In this document: positions 32,600 to 44,833 of the stretch, one piece after another
How the letters are laid out: each line of letters starts with the position of its first letter
Numbering within the stretch: position 1 is the first letter of the stretch
Assembly (NCBI RefSeq): GCF_017562075.2
Contig: NC_054083.1
Span: forward strand, 1,790,501 to 1,854,500
Origin: Anopheles merus
Taxonomy: Eukaryota > Arthropoda > Insecta > Diptera > Culicidae
DNA: 64,000 nt
Direction: 5' to 3'
Position numbers and translations under genes: made by a program
The notes under the pieces: model-generated
Seen by the model: the letters and a program-made list of their open reading frames with translations, nothing else
Databases searched by the model: none
Told to the model about the DNA's origin: nothing

Positions 32600-34655
32600 G
32601 CCCCCTGTGCAAAGCGACGGAAGAAATGATTCCCTTTCGCGCATTTTCCCAGGCCTTCTTTTGCCCTCCTACGGCAAATTTGTCGAGCAGCGTTTCGAGC
32701 TACCCGTCCCTGGCTCTGCTTCCTACCCCTCGCCTGAGCGCGCTGCCGGAGGTTTGGATGTGTTGGTGCGTCAGACGGCCAATCGCTGTCAGCCGTCGTC
32801 CAAACTTTTTCCCTCCATAGCGCTATCTCTTTCACGCGTGTGGTCAATACTCGCGAGCTGTTGTGGCGCTTAAAAAAACCGTTAACAAACATTGCGGCGT
32901 TGCATTTGATTTTTCACAAATCAAACCAAAAAAGCGCAATGAGTTCAATCGCTGCAATGTAAAAATAACTAACGAATCGCTAGCTCACGCTGGAGGGTTT
33001 GCTGTGCAACGCGCAGAACCCTATTTCGAAGTAGCGCACGCAACACAGGTGGCCATGGCCGTGCATAGGAAAGTTTAAACCTTATTGCATAAAGCATAAC
33101 TTTATGTGACACTATGTTTTCCTTTCGTATGTCGTATATTACATAGATAGGCTGAGCCGTCTGCGCAAGGGTGTGAGTGTGCGTGTGTGTGCAACACTGT
33201 CGCCAAATGTGTATTCTTCCGGAATATTATGATCCATCGGTCAAAGAAAGGAAGGTGTTCATGACGATGTTATTTTTTATTGTGGAGCTGCATCCTTCCC
33301 CCTGCCTGCAGCGTATGCATCGGGCAGGATACAGTGTGGCAGTATGCAAGTTGCCCGCTGGATAGGAGCGGGCCCGCGGCACCGCCATCATTCCGCACAT
33401 CTTAACAGCATGCCAGTCGTGAGTTCTAACCGCGTATGAACCGTCCGCCGTAGCAAAGGGTGACTATCCGGCTACGTGGTACTCAAATCCTGAAAAGGCC
33501 GGCATGATCGCGTAGGCCGTAATGACAATAATAATAATAAGAAGCAGAGGAATAACATACCATAACAGCCCACACCCGGAGAAAAGATTGGCTTATCTTT
33601 GTTGCTGCCGTGCTACCGCTGTGACGCGACAAATGCACGGAATGCACTCGACCAAAACATGAACCTACCGATCCGAACCCATTCCAAGGCAGTGCCGGTG
33701 ATGGTGGTGCCAATTAAATGATAGTATTGTCTCGCAGGTGGGCCGGTCTGGTGATACAGTCGTCAACTCGTACGACTTAACAACACGCCCATCATGGGTT
33801 CAAGTCCCGAATAGACCGTGCCCCCATACGTAGGACTGACTATCCTGCTATGGTAACAATAAGTCACTGAAAGCCAAGCTCACTTCACTAGTGGGTTCAA
33901 GCAGGCCTTGACCGACAGCGGTTGTTGTGCCAAACAAGAAGAAGAAGATTGTCTCGCAGGTAGCGGTAATCGATCGAGCGGCATACAGTGCGTTTTCTGA
34001 GAATGCATGGAGTGTGTAGACGCAGCCGGTGACAATGCACGCATCAGAATCAAACAGTTTTGGGGTTCCCGCACGCACACACACACACACATATTAAAAA
34101 AATATTAGATCAGTGTTAGACGTTCTCCTACGCTTGTTTTAAATAGGCTTCTTCACCCTCAATTGGCAGGGGCATCGAATGGTCTCATCAACAGCGGCAC
34201 GAAATAAAATAAACCATCAATACACCGATAACACTTTGAATCCCAAAATGAACCAGCTTCTCCCGCATCGTCAAGGTCACACACAATAAATACATGCTAT
34301 ACCCACCAAATACAATACACAACCGCAATGTACATATACACCAACGCATACACACAATCAGCTGACGGCGAAAGGCACGGGCTGAAGCGCAAGTTTAAGA
34401 CAAGGCAGGGAGGGGAGAGGAAGTAAGAGGAAGAGGAGGAAGAAGGAATGGGCGCCAATTTTTTTTGCCGTTTTTTTTCTCCGCCGTTTGAAATAGTTCA
34501 TCCATTTCTTCAACAGTGGCGCTCGTTCCGCACCTAAAAACTGCAATAAATACGCTGGCTATCGTAGTTTTGGCTGAAGTCTAGCGTATTTTTTTGCGTA
34601 TTTTTGACGCAAACGACGCAAAAAACTACGCAGAAAACTACTCGAATTTGCGCAG
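32600..34655 (-). repeat. Tandem repeat unit, copy U1 mirrored (left arm)
   Basis: This is the mirror of 35860-37912. Relative to U2 it lacks about 1 kb in the middle. A SINE with its own target duplication (33726-33961) sits there. It shares the D block (32600-33120) with 37400-37912 and 39990-40506. Confidence 0.8.
33740..33947 (+). mobile_element. tRNA-derived SINE with 14-bp target duplication
   Basis: This is a full-length copy of the SINE family (GGCCGGTCTGGTGATACAG start, AAG tail). ATTGTCTCGCAGGT is repeated at 33726-33739 and 33948-33961. It is the mirror of the copy at 36563-36770, so it inserted before the palindrome formed. Confidence 0.9.
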
Positions 34656-34696
34656 CGGGCGGGTTGTGGCGAATCTTTTTCGAGCAATCCAAGTTA

Positions 34697-34990
34697 GGCA
34701 GCGGTCAGAACTGCGCCGCATGCGATTTTGCCGCAAGCTTTTGTATGGGATTTGACGTTAATGACAGCACTTGCGAATCTGCCGCAATCGGCGATGCGGC
34801 AAAATCAAAATCATTTGATATTGCCGCATCGCCGCATGCGATTTTATTTCAGATGTCAAATGTCTAAAATCACATCAAATAATGATTATCTTTATAAAGA
34901 ATCAACAAAATATCATTATAATACCTTAAAAAGCTAGAAAATTGAGAAAACTTTTTTCTTGCCGCATGCGGCGAAGTTCTGACCATTACC
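34697..34990. mobile_element. MITE with GGCAGCGGTCAGAACT ends (left arm)
   Basis: The ends GGCAGCGGTCAGAACT and the complement of GGTAATGGTCAGAACT are followed inward by CGCCGCATGCG on both sides, giving about 30-bp TIRs. TA flanks are at 34695-34696 and 34991-34992. The interior holds many copies of GCCGCATGCG and GCCGCATCGCCG, which may be protein-binding subterminal repeats. It is mirrored at 35518-35811. Confidence 0.75.
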
Positions 34991-35130
34991 TAATCCATCA
35001 TTGGACGGATATGGCCCGGGCCTATGAACATATTGCGGCAACATTTGTTCAATGGCAACATTTATAAATTTTTCTGTTTATATGTAATTAAATTGTTCCC
35101 GTATTTCTTCACAAAAAAACATATATCCAT

Positions 35131-35344
<214 letters not shown>

Positions 35345-35517
35345 TACATCTCCAATGCTGCCTACATGTCCAATATTATGTATATATGTTTTTTTGTGAA
35401 GAAATACGGGAACAATTTAATTAAATATAAACAGAAAAATTTATAAATGTTGCCATTGAACAAATGTTGCCGCAATATGTTCATAGGCCCGGGCCATATC
35501 CGTCCAATGATGGATTA

Positions 35518-35811
35518 GGTAATGGTCAGAACTTCGCCGCATGCGGCAAGAAAAAAGTTTTCTCAATTTTCTAGCTTTTTAAGGTATTATAATGATATTT
35601 TGTTGATTCTTTATAAAGATAATCATTATTTGATATGATTTTAGACATTTGACATCTGAAATAAAATCGCATGCGGCGATGCGGCAATATCAAATGATTT
35701 TGATTTTGCCGCATCGCCGATTGCGGCAGATTCGCAAGTGCTGTCATTAACGTCAAATCCCATACAAAAGCTTGCGGCAAAATCGCATGCGGCGCAGTTC
35801 TGACCGCTGCC
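35518..35811. mobile_element. MITE with GGCAGCGGTCAGAACT ends (right arm)
   Basis: This is the mirror of 34697-34990, with a base difference near 35635 (GATATGATT versus AATCACATC on the complement). Its TA flanks are conserved. Confidence 0.75.
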
Positions 35812-35859
35812 TAACTTGGATTGCTCGAAAAAGATTCGCCACAACCCGCCCGCTGCGCA

Positions 35860-37912
35860 AATTCGAGTAGTTTTCTGCGTAGTTTTTTGCGTCGTTTGCG
35901 TCAAAAAATACGCAAAAAAATACGCTAGACTTCAGCCAAAACTACGATAGCCAGCGTATTTATTGCAGTTTTTAGGTGCGGAACGAGCGCCACTGTTGAA
36001 GAAATGGATGAACTATTTCAAACGGCGGAGAAAAAAAACGGCAAAAAAAATTGGCGCCCATTCCTTCTTCCTCCTCTTCCTCTTACTTCCTCTCCCCTCC
36101 CTGCCTTGTCTTAAACTTGCGCTTCAGCCCGTGCCTTTCGCCGTCAGCTGATTGTGTGTATGCGTTGGTGTATATGTACATTGCGGTTGTGTATTGTATT
36201 TGGTGGGTATAGCATGTATTTATTGTGTGTGACCTTGACGATGCGGGAGAAGCTGGTTCATTTTGGGATTCAAAGTGTTATCGGTGTATTGATGGTTTAT
36301 TTTATTTCGTGCCGCTGTTGATGAGACCATTCGATGCCCCTGCCAATTGAGGGTGAAGAAGCCTATTTAAAACAAGCGTAGGAGAACGTCTAACACTGAT
36401 CTAATATTTTTTTTAATATGTGTGTGTGTGTGTGCGTGCGGGAACCCCAAAACTGTTTGATTCTGATGCGTGCATTGTCACCGGCTGCGTCTACACACTC
36501 CATGCATTCTCAGAAAACGCACTGTATGCCGCTCGATCGATTACCGCTACCTGCGAGACAATCTTCTTCTTCTTGTTTGGCACAACAACCGCTGTCGGTC
36601 AAGGCCTGCTTGAACCCACTAGTGAAGTGAGCTTGGCTTTCAGTGACTTATTGTTACCATAGCAGGATAGTCAGTCCTACGTATGGGGGCACGGTCTATT
36701 CGGGACTTGAACCCATGATGGGCGTGTTGTTAAGTCGTACGAGTTGACGACTGTATCACCAGACCGGCCCACCTGCGAGACAATACTATCATTTAATTGG
36801 CACCACCATCACCGGCACTGCCTTGGAATGGGTTCGGATCGGTAGGTTCATGTTTTGGTCGAGTGCATTCCGTGCATTTGTCGCGTCACAGCGGTAGCAC
36901 GGCAGCAACAAAGATAAGCCAATCTTTTCTCCGGGTGTGGGCTGTTATGGTATGTTATTCCTCTGCTTCTTATTATTATTATTGTCATTACGGCCTACGC
37001 GATCATGCCGGCCTTTTCAGGATTTGAGTACCACGTAGCCGGATAGTCACCCTTTGCTACGGCGGACGGTTCATACGCGGTTAGAACTCACGACTGGCAT
37101 GCTGTTAAGATGTGCGGAATGATGGCGGTGCCGCGGGCCCGCTCCTATCCAGCGGGCAACTTGCATACTGCCACACTGTATCCTGCCCGATGCATACGCT
37201 GCAGGCAGGGGGAAGGATGCAGCTCCACAATAAAAAATAACATCGTCATGAACACCTTCCTTTCTTTGACCGATGGATCATAATATTCCGGAAGAATACA
37301 CATTTGGCGACAGTGTTGCACACACACGCACACTCACACCCTTGCGCAGACGGCTCAGCCTATCTATGTAATATACGACATACGAAAGGAAAAACATAGT
37401 GTCACATAAAGTTATGCTTTATGCAATAAGGTTTAAACTTTCCTATGCACGGCCATGGCCACCTGTGTTGCGTGCGCTACTTCGAAATAGGGTTCTGCGC
37501 GTTGCACAGCAAACCCTCCAGCGTGAGCTAGCGATTCGTTAGTTATTTTTACATTGCAGCGATTGAACTCATTGCGCTTTTTTGGTTTGATTTGTGAAAA
37601 ATCAAATGCAACGCCGCAATGTTTGTTAACGGTTTTTTTAAGCGCCACAACAGCTCGCGAGTATTGACCACACGCGTGAAAGAGATAGCGCTATGGAGGG
37701 AAAAAGTTTGGACGACGGCTGACAGCGATTGGCCGTCTGACGCACCAACACATCCAAACCTCCGGCAGCGCGCTCAGGCGAGGGGTAGGAAGCAGAGCCA
37801 GGGACGGGTAGCTCGAAACGCTGCTCGACAAATTTGCCGTAGGAGGGAAAAAGAAGGCCTGGGAAAATGCGCGAAAGGGAATCATTTCTTCCGTCGCTTT
37901 GCACAGGGGGCG
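35860..37912 (+). repeat. Tandem repeat unit U1 (right arm)
   Basis: The unit begins GCGCAAATTCGAGTAGTTTT, runs through the conserved 36000-36400 block and the SINE, then the SINE-like (AAT)n block (36965-37135), and ends with the D block before 37913. Compared with U2 it is deleted in the middle. No protein gene is supported. Confidence 0.8.
36563..36770 (-). mobile_element. tRNA-derived SINE, right-arm mirror
   Basis: This is the mirror of 33740-33947, flanked by ACCTGCGAGACAAT at 36549-36562 and 36771-36784. Confidence 0.9.
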
Positions 37913-40506
37913 CTGCGCAAATTCGAGTAGTTTTCTGCGTAGTTTTTTGCGTCGTTTGCGTCAAAAAATACGCAAAAAAATACGCTAGACTTCAGCCAAA
38001 ACTACGATAGCCAGCGTATTTATTGCAGTTTTTAGGTGCGGAACGAGCGCCACTGTTGAAGAAATGGATGAACTATTTCAAACGGCGGAGAAAAAAAACG
38101 GCAAAAAAAAATTGGCGCCCATTCCTTCTTCCTCCTCTTCCTCTTACTCCCTCTCCCCTCCCTGCCTTGCCTTATACTTGCGCTTCAGCCCGTGCCTTTC
38201 GCCGTCCGCTGATTGTGTGTATGCGTTGGTGTATATGTACATTGCGGTTGTGTATTGTATTTGGTGGGTATAGCATGTATTTATTGTGTGTGACCTTGAC
38301 GATGCGGGAGAAGCTGGTTCATTTTGGGATTCAAAGTGTTATCGGTGTATTGATGGTTTATTTTATTTCGTGCCGCTGTTGATGAGACCATTCGATGCCC
38401 CTGCCAATTGAGGGTGAAGAAGCCTATTTAAAACAAGCGTAGGAGAACGTCTAACACTGATCTAATATTTTTTTAATTTGAACATGTTTGATGCTTCAAC
38501 GACCTTCTAAGCATTATGTAGCACGGTGTATAGTGGCAATGAAAAATATTTTGCCGCAGTGGAAACAACATTTTGAATTGAATCCATACAAAAGAGAATT
38601 CTGGTTTGGTTTATTACGGTGCGCGTATGATACTGCATCTGTCCGTCCAGAATCTGGTGGCTTGTTGGTTTTGAGTCGGTATCATGACGTCGTGCGACCG
38701 GCACTGCCTTGGAATGGGTTCGGATCGGTAGGTTCATGTTTTGGTCGAGTGCATTCCGTGCCGGAATTTGTCTCGAGTTTTCGGGTCTCGACACACACAC
38801 GGACACACACACAATGCGGGAAAGTGACCGTCCACTCTATCATGCCGCGATCCCCCTCCCCTCCCGGTGCTTTGGATGAGGATGCGCTACAAGTTAAGCC
38901 AGCAATTCTACCGATAAGGTTGCGGAAATCGATAGTGCGTGTGCGCGCGTTTGAGGGATGCGTTCTCGCGTGCGCGCGTGCATGCATGCGTGCGCGCGTG
39001 TGTGTGTGCGTGCGGGAACCCCAAAACTGTTTGATTCTGATGCGTGCATTGTCACCGGCTGCGTCTACACACTCCATGCATTCTCAGAAAACGCACTGTA
39101 CGCCGCCCGATCGATTACCGCTACCTAGGAGATAAAACAACCATTTAATTGGCACCACCATCTTTGCGACCGGTTCTGCTGTTGGGAGTATTAAAAAGAC
39201 AAACGATCGAAGCAAACGTGCGTGTGATATGTAGCACATTTCATTCCAATTCAGCTAGCGGCCGCAGTGGAAACAACATTTTGAATTGAATCCATACAAA
39301 AGAGAATTCTGGTTTGGTTTATTACGGTGCGCGTATGATACTGCATCTGTCCGTCCAGAATCTGGTGGCTTGTTGGTTTTGAGTCGGTATCATGACGTCG
39401 TGCGACCGGCACTGCCTTGGAATGGGTTCGGATCGGTAGGTTCATGTTTTGGTCGAGTGCATTCCGTGCATTTGTCGCGTCACAGCGGTAGCTCGGCAGC
39501 AACAAAGATAAGCCAATCTTTTCTCCGGGTGTGGGCTGTCCTGGTATGTTATTCCTCTTCTTCTTATTATTATTATTGTCATTACGGCCTACGCGATCAT
39601 GCCGGCCTTTTCAGGACTTGAGTACCACGTAGCCGGATAGTCACCCTTTGCTACGGCGGACGGTTCATACGCGGTTAGAACTCACGACTGGCATGCTGTT
39701 AAGATGTGCGGAATGATGGCGGTGCCGCGGGCCCGCTCCTATCCAGCGGGCAACTTGCATACTGCCACACTGTATCCTGCCCGATGCATACGCTGCAGGC
39801 TGCAGGGGGAAGGATGCAGCTCCACAATAAAAAATAACATCGTCATGAACACCTTCCTTTCTTTGACCGATGGATCATCCGGAAGAATACACATTTGGCG
39901 ACAGTGTTTCACACACACGCACACTCACACCCTTGCGCAGACGGCTCAGCCTATCTATGTAATATACGACATACGGAAGGAAAAACATAGTGTCACATAA
40001 AGTTATGCTTTATGCAATAAGGTTTAAGCTTTCCTATGCACGGCCATGGCCACCTGTGTTGCGTGCGCTACTTCGAAATAGGGTTCTGCGCGTTGCACAG
40101 CAAACCCTCCAGCGTGAGCTAGCGATTCGTTAGTTATTTTTACATTGCAGCGATTGAACTCATTGCGCTTTTTTGGTTTGATTTGTGAAAAATCAAATGC
40201 AACGCCGCAATGTTTGTTAACGGTTTTTTTAAGCGCCACAACAGCTCGCGAGTATTGACCACACGCGTGAAAGAGATAGCGCTATGGAGGGAAAAAGCAC
40301 GGACGACGGCTGACAGCGATTGGCCGTCTGACGCACCAACACAACCAAACCTCCGGCAGCGCGCTCAGGCGAGGGGTAGGAAGCAGAGCCAGGGACGGGT
40401 AGCTCGAAACGCTGCTCGACAAATTTGCCGTAGGAGGGAAAAAGAAGGCCTGGGAAAATGCGCGAAAGGGAATGATTTCTTCCGTCGCTTTGCACAGGGG
40501 GTGATT
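37913..40506 (+). repeat. Tandem repeat unit U2
   Basis: This is the longest unit, about 2.6 kb: the start block (37913-38460), a central block with CGCGTG alternating tracts (38460-39240), the SINE-like block (39240-39989) and the D block (39990-40506). The D block lies outside the palindrome but matches 37405-37912 closely. All frames found here also occur mirrored in the left arm and look non-coding. Confidence 0.8.
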
Positions 40507-40519
40507 GGGTGTTGTGGTG

Positions 40520-41047
40520 CAGTGTTGTTAACTGTTGACATTTTTCATGACAGTCACCGTAAACAGCCGGTCAAAATAATTTTTGGCTGATGACATTCAA
40601 TGCTTCCACGACACGACTGTCATTAAACGAAATTCATTCGTGTCGCTACCGTCAGGGCTGATGCAGTGACATGAAATGTAAACAATGTAGTATGAATGTC
40701 ATTTGACATTTTTTGAACAACACAAATCGATACGATCGGAGGATTATGAAGTGTATCGTCGCTGAATATGGGGATTCTAGTGAACTAGCAAAAACTAGTG
40801 AAATGAAAGCCTTTGCACCGCACGCTCTGTTGTAGTTTGACATGAATACGGCCGTTTGCAATACGACACAGTTCACTACTCATACAGGTTGGCGAATGTC
40901 AAATGAATGTATCTTGAAAATGTCTTCATGTCAAATGACATTTTTTGACGGGAATGTCAAATGACAGAGAGAGATGGGAATGGGAAGCTTCAAATCGAAT
41001 GAATGTTTACAATTTTATGTCGATGAACGTCACCGTTCGCAACACTG
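40520..41047. mobile_element. hAT-type MITE with 8-bp target duplication
   Basis: The end CAGTGTTGTTAACTGTTGAC at 40520 is matched by the complement of CAGTGTTGCGAACGGTGACG ending at 41047. TTGTGGTG is repeated exactly at 40512-40519 and 41048-41055, fitting the 8-bp hAT rule. The interior carries several TGTCAAATGACA palindromes. It is 528 bp with no transposase. Confidence 0.85.
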
Positions 41048-41699
41048 TTGTGGTGTATGCGTTGATTCATATATGTGCATTGCGGTTGTATATTGTTATT
41101 GGTGGGTGTTAGCATTTATTTAATTTGTGTATGACCTTGAGGCGCTGTGGGAGAAGCTGGATTGGGATTCAAAGTGTTATCGGTGTATTGATGGTTTATT
41201 TTATTTCGTGCCGCTGCTGATGAGACCATTCGATGCCCCTGCCAATTGAGGGTGAAGAAGCCTATTTAAAACAAGCGTAGGAGAACGTCTAACACTAATC
41301 TAATATTTTTTAATTTGAACATGTTTGATGCTTCAACGACCTTCTAAGCATCATGTAGCACGGTGTATAGTGGCAATAAAATATTTTTTTTTTAATGTGC
41401 AGAAATCTGTCTCGAGTTTTGGGTCTCGACACTACACACACGCACACACACAGCGCGGGGAAAATGACCGTTCACTCTATCATGTCGCGATCCCCCACCC
41501 CACACGGCGCTTTGGATGAGGATGCGCTACAAGATAGCTGAACCAGCCGTTCTACCGATACGGTAGCCGTAATCGATCATGCGGGGAGGGGGGGGGTGGT
41601 CTGGTGGGGGGGGAGTGCGTGCTTGCGTTCGCGCTTTCGTGGGTGCGTGCTTGCGTTCGCGCTTTCGTGGGTGCGTGCTTTCGTTCGCGCTTTCGCTAG

Positions 41700-41788
41700 T
41701 GCGTGCACGCGTACGTGCATGTGTGCATGTGTGCGTGTGTGTGTGCGTGCGTGCATGTGTGTGTGTGTGCGTACGTGTGTGCTCGTGT

Positions 41789-41835
<47 letters not shown>

Positions 41836-41915
41836 GTGTGTGTGTGTGTGTGTGTGTGTGAGTTTGCGCGTGTGTGTTTGTGTGATTGTGTGTGTGCGTG
41901 CGTTTGGAAACCCCA
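41700..41915. repeat. TG/CG-rich alternating microsatellite
   Basis: This is a GTGCGTGTGT-type alternating purine-pyrimidine tract inside U3, corresponding to shorter tracts near 31500 and 38950. It could form Z-DNA. Cysteine/valine frames through it are artefacts. Confidence 0.9.
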
Positions 41916-42356
41916 AAACTATTTGATTCTGATGCGAATATTTTCATCCGCTACGGCTACAAAGTCCATGCATTTTCGATCTCGCTACCTGAGAGACAAC
42001 ACAATCACAATCGAAGCAAACGTGCGTGTGATATGTTGCACATTTATTTCTAATTCAGCTAGCGGACGCAAGTGGAAACAACATTTTGAATTGAATCCAT
42101 ACAAAAGAGGATTCTGGATTGGTTTATTACGGTGCGCGTATGGTGCTGCACCTGTCCGTCCAGAATCTGGTGGTTTGTTGGTTTGGAGTAGTTATCATGA
42201 CGCCGGTTGACCGGCAATGCCTTGGCATGGGTTCGGATCGGTAAGTTCATGTTTTGGTCGAGTGCATTCCGTGTATTTGCCTCGTCACAGCGGTAGTCCG
42301 GCAGCAACAAAGTCAAGACAAACTCTTACCCGGGTGTGGACTGCTACGCTAAGTTC

Positions 42357-42357
<1 letters not shown>

Positions 42358-42441
<84 letters not shown>
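42358..42441. repeat. (ATT)n microsatellite
   Basis: About 28 TTA repeats form the expanded tail of the SINE-like block of U3. The homologous tails in U1 and U2 have only four or five repeats. Confidence 0.95.
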
Positions 42442-42442
<1 letters not shown>

Positions 42443-42705
42443 GGCGTAATAGCCAACGCGATCATGCCGGCCTTTTCAGGACTTGACGTACACGTAGCCG
42501 GATAGTCAGCCCTTGCTACGGCGGACGGTTCATACGCGGTTAGAACCCACGGCGGGCATGCAGATGTGAGGATTGACGAAGGTGCCGCGGGACCGCTCCT
42601 ATCCAGCGGGTAACTTGCATACTGCCACACTGTCTCCTACCCGGTGCATACGCAGCAGGCAGGAGGAAGGATGCACCTCCTCAACAAAAAAACACCGCCA
42701 TGAAC

Positions 42706-43077
42706 CAGCGGCGGATCTAACGGTAGACGGACTAGGCGGTCGCCGAAGATCTCTAGTATGTAGTATGGCGTATGTTTACAAGTGGACAAAGTATTAGCGA
42801 CAAGGGCCCGCGGAAAGATGGTCGTTGGGGCCCCGTGGCTGGGGAATAATTTGCCCCCCCCCCTCCCCCCCTCATGCCGGCAATAATTGTAGGGCCTGTG
42901 ACCGATGATCGTAGGAGTCCCATGGCCGAAGCCCTCCCCTCCCCCTCCCCCGCCGGCAATTTAAGTATACCGTTTAATCTTTCAACAGCTGTGTCTCAGT
43001 ACCCCCTCCTCCCGGTCATCCCGGGCCTCAACTCGTCTTTCCGCCAAGGGCCCCCGATTCCCCCTACTCCGCCACTG
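42706..43077. mobile_element. hAT-type MITE with paralogous empty sites
   Basis: The ends CAGCGGCGGA at 42706 and TCCGCCACTG ending at 43077 are imperfect inverted repeats. Flanks CCATGAAC (42698-42705) and TCATGAAC (43078-43085) match in seven of eight bases. The uninterrupted site, with TCATGAACACCTTCC, is present in U2 at about 39844 and U1 at about 37248. The interior is G/C-rich with runs of C. Confidence 0.88.
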
Positions 43078-43811
43078 TCATGAACACCTTCCTGCGATCG
43101 ATCATAACATTCCGGAAGAAAACACATTTGGCGACAGTGTTGCACACACACGCACACTCACACCCTTGCGCAGACGGCTCAGCATATCTGTGTAATCTAC
43201 ACCATACGAAAGCAAAAGCTTAGGGTAACAAAGTTATGCTTAATGCTTAACACGTTGAGTTCGATGGCAGGCCCCAGGGACTGCCAGTGAACTTTCCAGT
43301 ATACCGGTTTCACAATCAGTTTGCGTTCTAGATGCCGGGGGAACGGTAAGCTCATGAAAATCAGCGCCGGGCTGAATGTGTTAATGCGAATTAGGGTTCT
43401 GCGCGTTGCACAGCAAACCCTCTATCGAGCGCTAACGATTCCGTAGTCATTTTTACATTGCAGCAATTGAACTTATTGCGCTTTTTTGGTTTGATTTGTG
43501 TAAATGCAACTTCATCGCTGCAATGTTTGTTAACGGCTTTTTTAAGCGCCACAGCAACTCATGAGCATTGACAACACGCGAGAAAGAGATGGCGCTATGG
43601 AGGGAAAAAGCACGGGCGACGGCTGACAGCGATTGGCCGTCTGACGTACCAACACATCCAAACCTTCGATAGCGCGCTCAGGCGAGGGGTATGAGGCGGA
43701 GCCAGAGACGGGTAGCTCGACGAGCTGCTTGACAAATTTGCCGTTGGAGAGAAAAGGAAGGCATGATAAAATTCTCCGAACGCCATAATTTCTTCCGTCG
43801 CTTTGCGCAGC

Positions 43812-44412
43812 GGGACAGTTACACCACGTTGGCTTTCAGCTACACATGCCTTTGAACGCATTCATTTGGATTTATTCTATTTTGACGGAAATACTTTTTT
43901 GATAGTAGTGAATGCTTATTCAAAATTTATAGATGTGAAATCATTGCGTGCCGGTCTGGTGGTACAGTCGTCAACTTGCACGACTTAACAACATGCCCGT
44001 CATGGGTTCAAGCCCCGAATAGACCGTGCTCCCATACGTAGGACTGACTATCCTGCTATGGTAACAATAAGTCACTGAAAGCCAAGCTCACTTCACTAGT
44101 GGGTATAGGGCAGGCCTTGACCGATAACGGTTGTTGTGCTAATGAAGAGGAAGAAGAAATCATTGCGTAAAACGTGTACGGAGAGTGTATTCGAGCGTTT
44201 AGATGAAATCAATACGTATTTTGGGTTCCCAAATGAAGTGTGCTCGAACAATGGTCCACCCTTCAACTCCTTAGGTTTTATAGAAGCATGTAAGGCAAAT
44301 AATATAAAGGTGTTGAAATATCCTCCTTATCGCCCCCAGTTAAATGGATTAGCGGAGAGGGGAGTCCAGACAATTAAAAAAGTGGCAAATACCACTTCAG
44401 AAAAAAATTAAC
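43812..44412 (+). pseudogene. Ty3/gypsy integrase fragment, SINE-interrupted
   Basis: The frame reads FERIHLDLFYFDGNTFLIVV and AYSKFIDVKSLR up to the SINE, and resumes with VFERLDEINTYFGFPNEVCS, NNGPPFNS and AERGVQTIKK. This is the catalytic core of a gypsy-type integrase. The second catalytic Asp of the usual SDNG block appears as Asn (CSNNG), and nothing of RT or the LTR is nearby. It ends where the (GT)n begins. Confidence 0.85.
43950..44156 (+). mobile_element. tRNA-derived SINE with 12-bp target duplication
   Basis: This is a 207-bp copy starting GCCGGTCTGGTGGTACAG and ending in an AAGAGGAAGAAG tail. AAATCATTGCGT is repeated at 43938-43949 and 44157-44168. The integrase reading frame joins exactly across the duplication, which fixes the insertion boundaries. 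Confidence 0.93.
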
Positions 44413-44415
44413 AAA

Positions 44416-44833
<418 letters not shown>

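Larger units (their letters stand above)
41056..43811 (+). repeat. Tandem repeat unit U3, diverged
   Basis: This unit has the same block order as U2: start block 41056-41400, CGTG-rich central part, SINE-like block about 42060-42660, and D block 43086-43811. It is clearly diverged, with substitutions, an (ATT)n expansion and a hAT MITE. It is thus the oldest visible unit and shows the unit existed before the palindrome. Confidence 0.75.
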
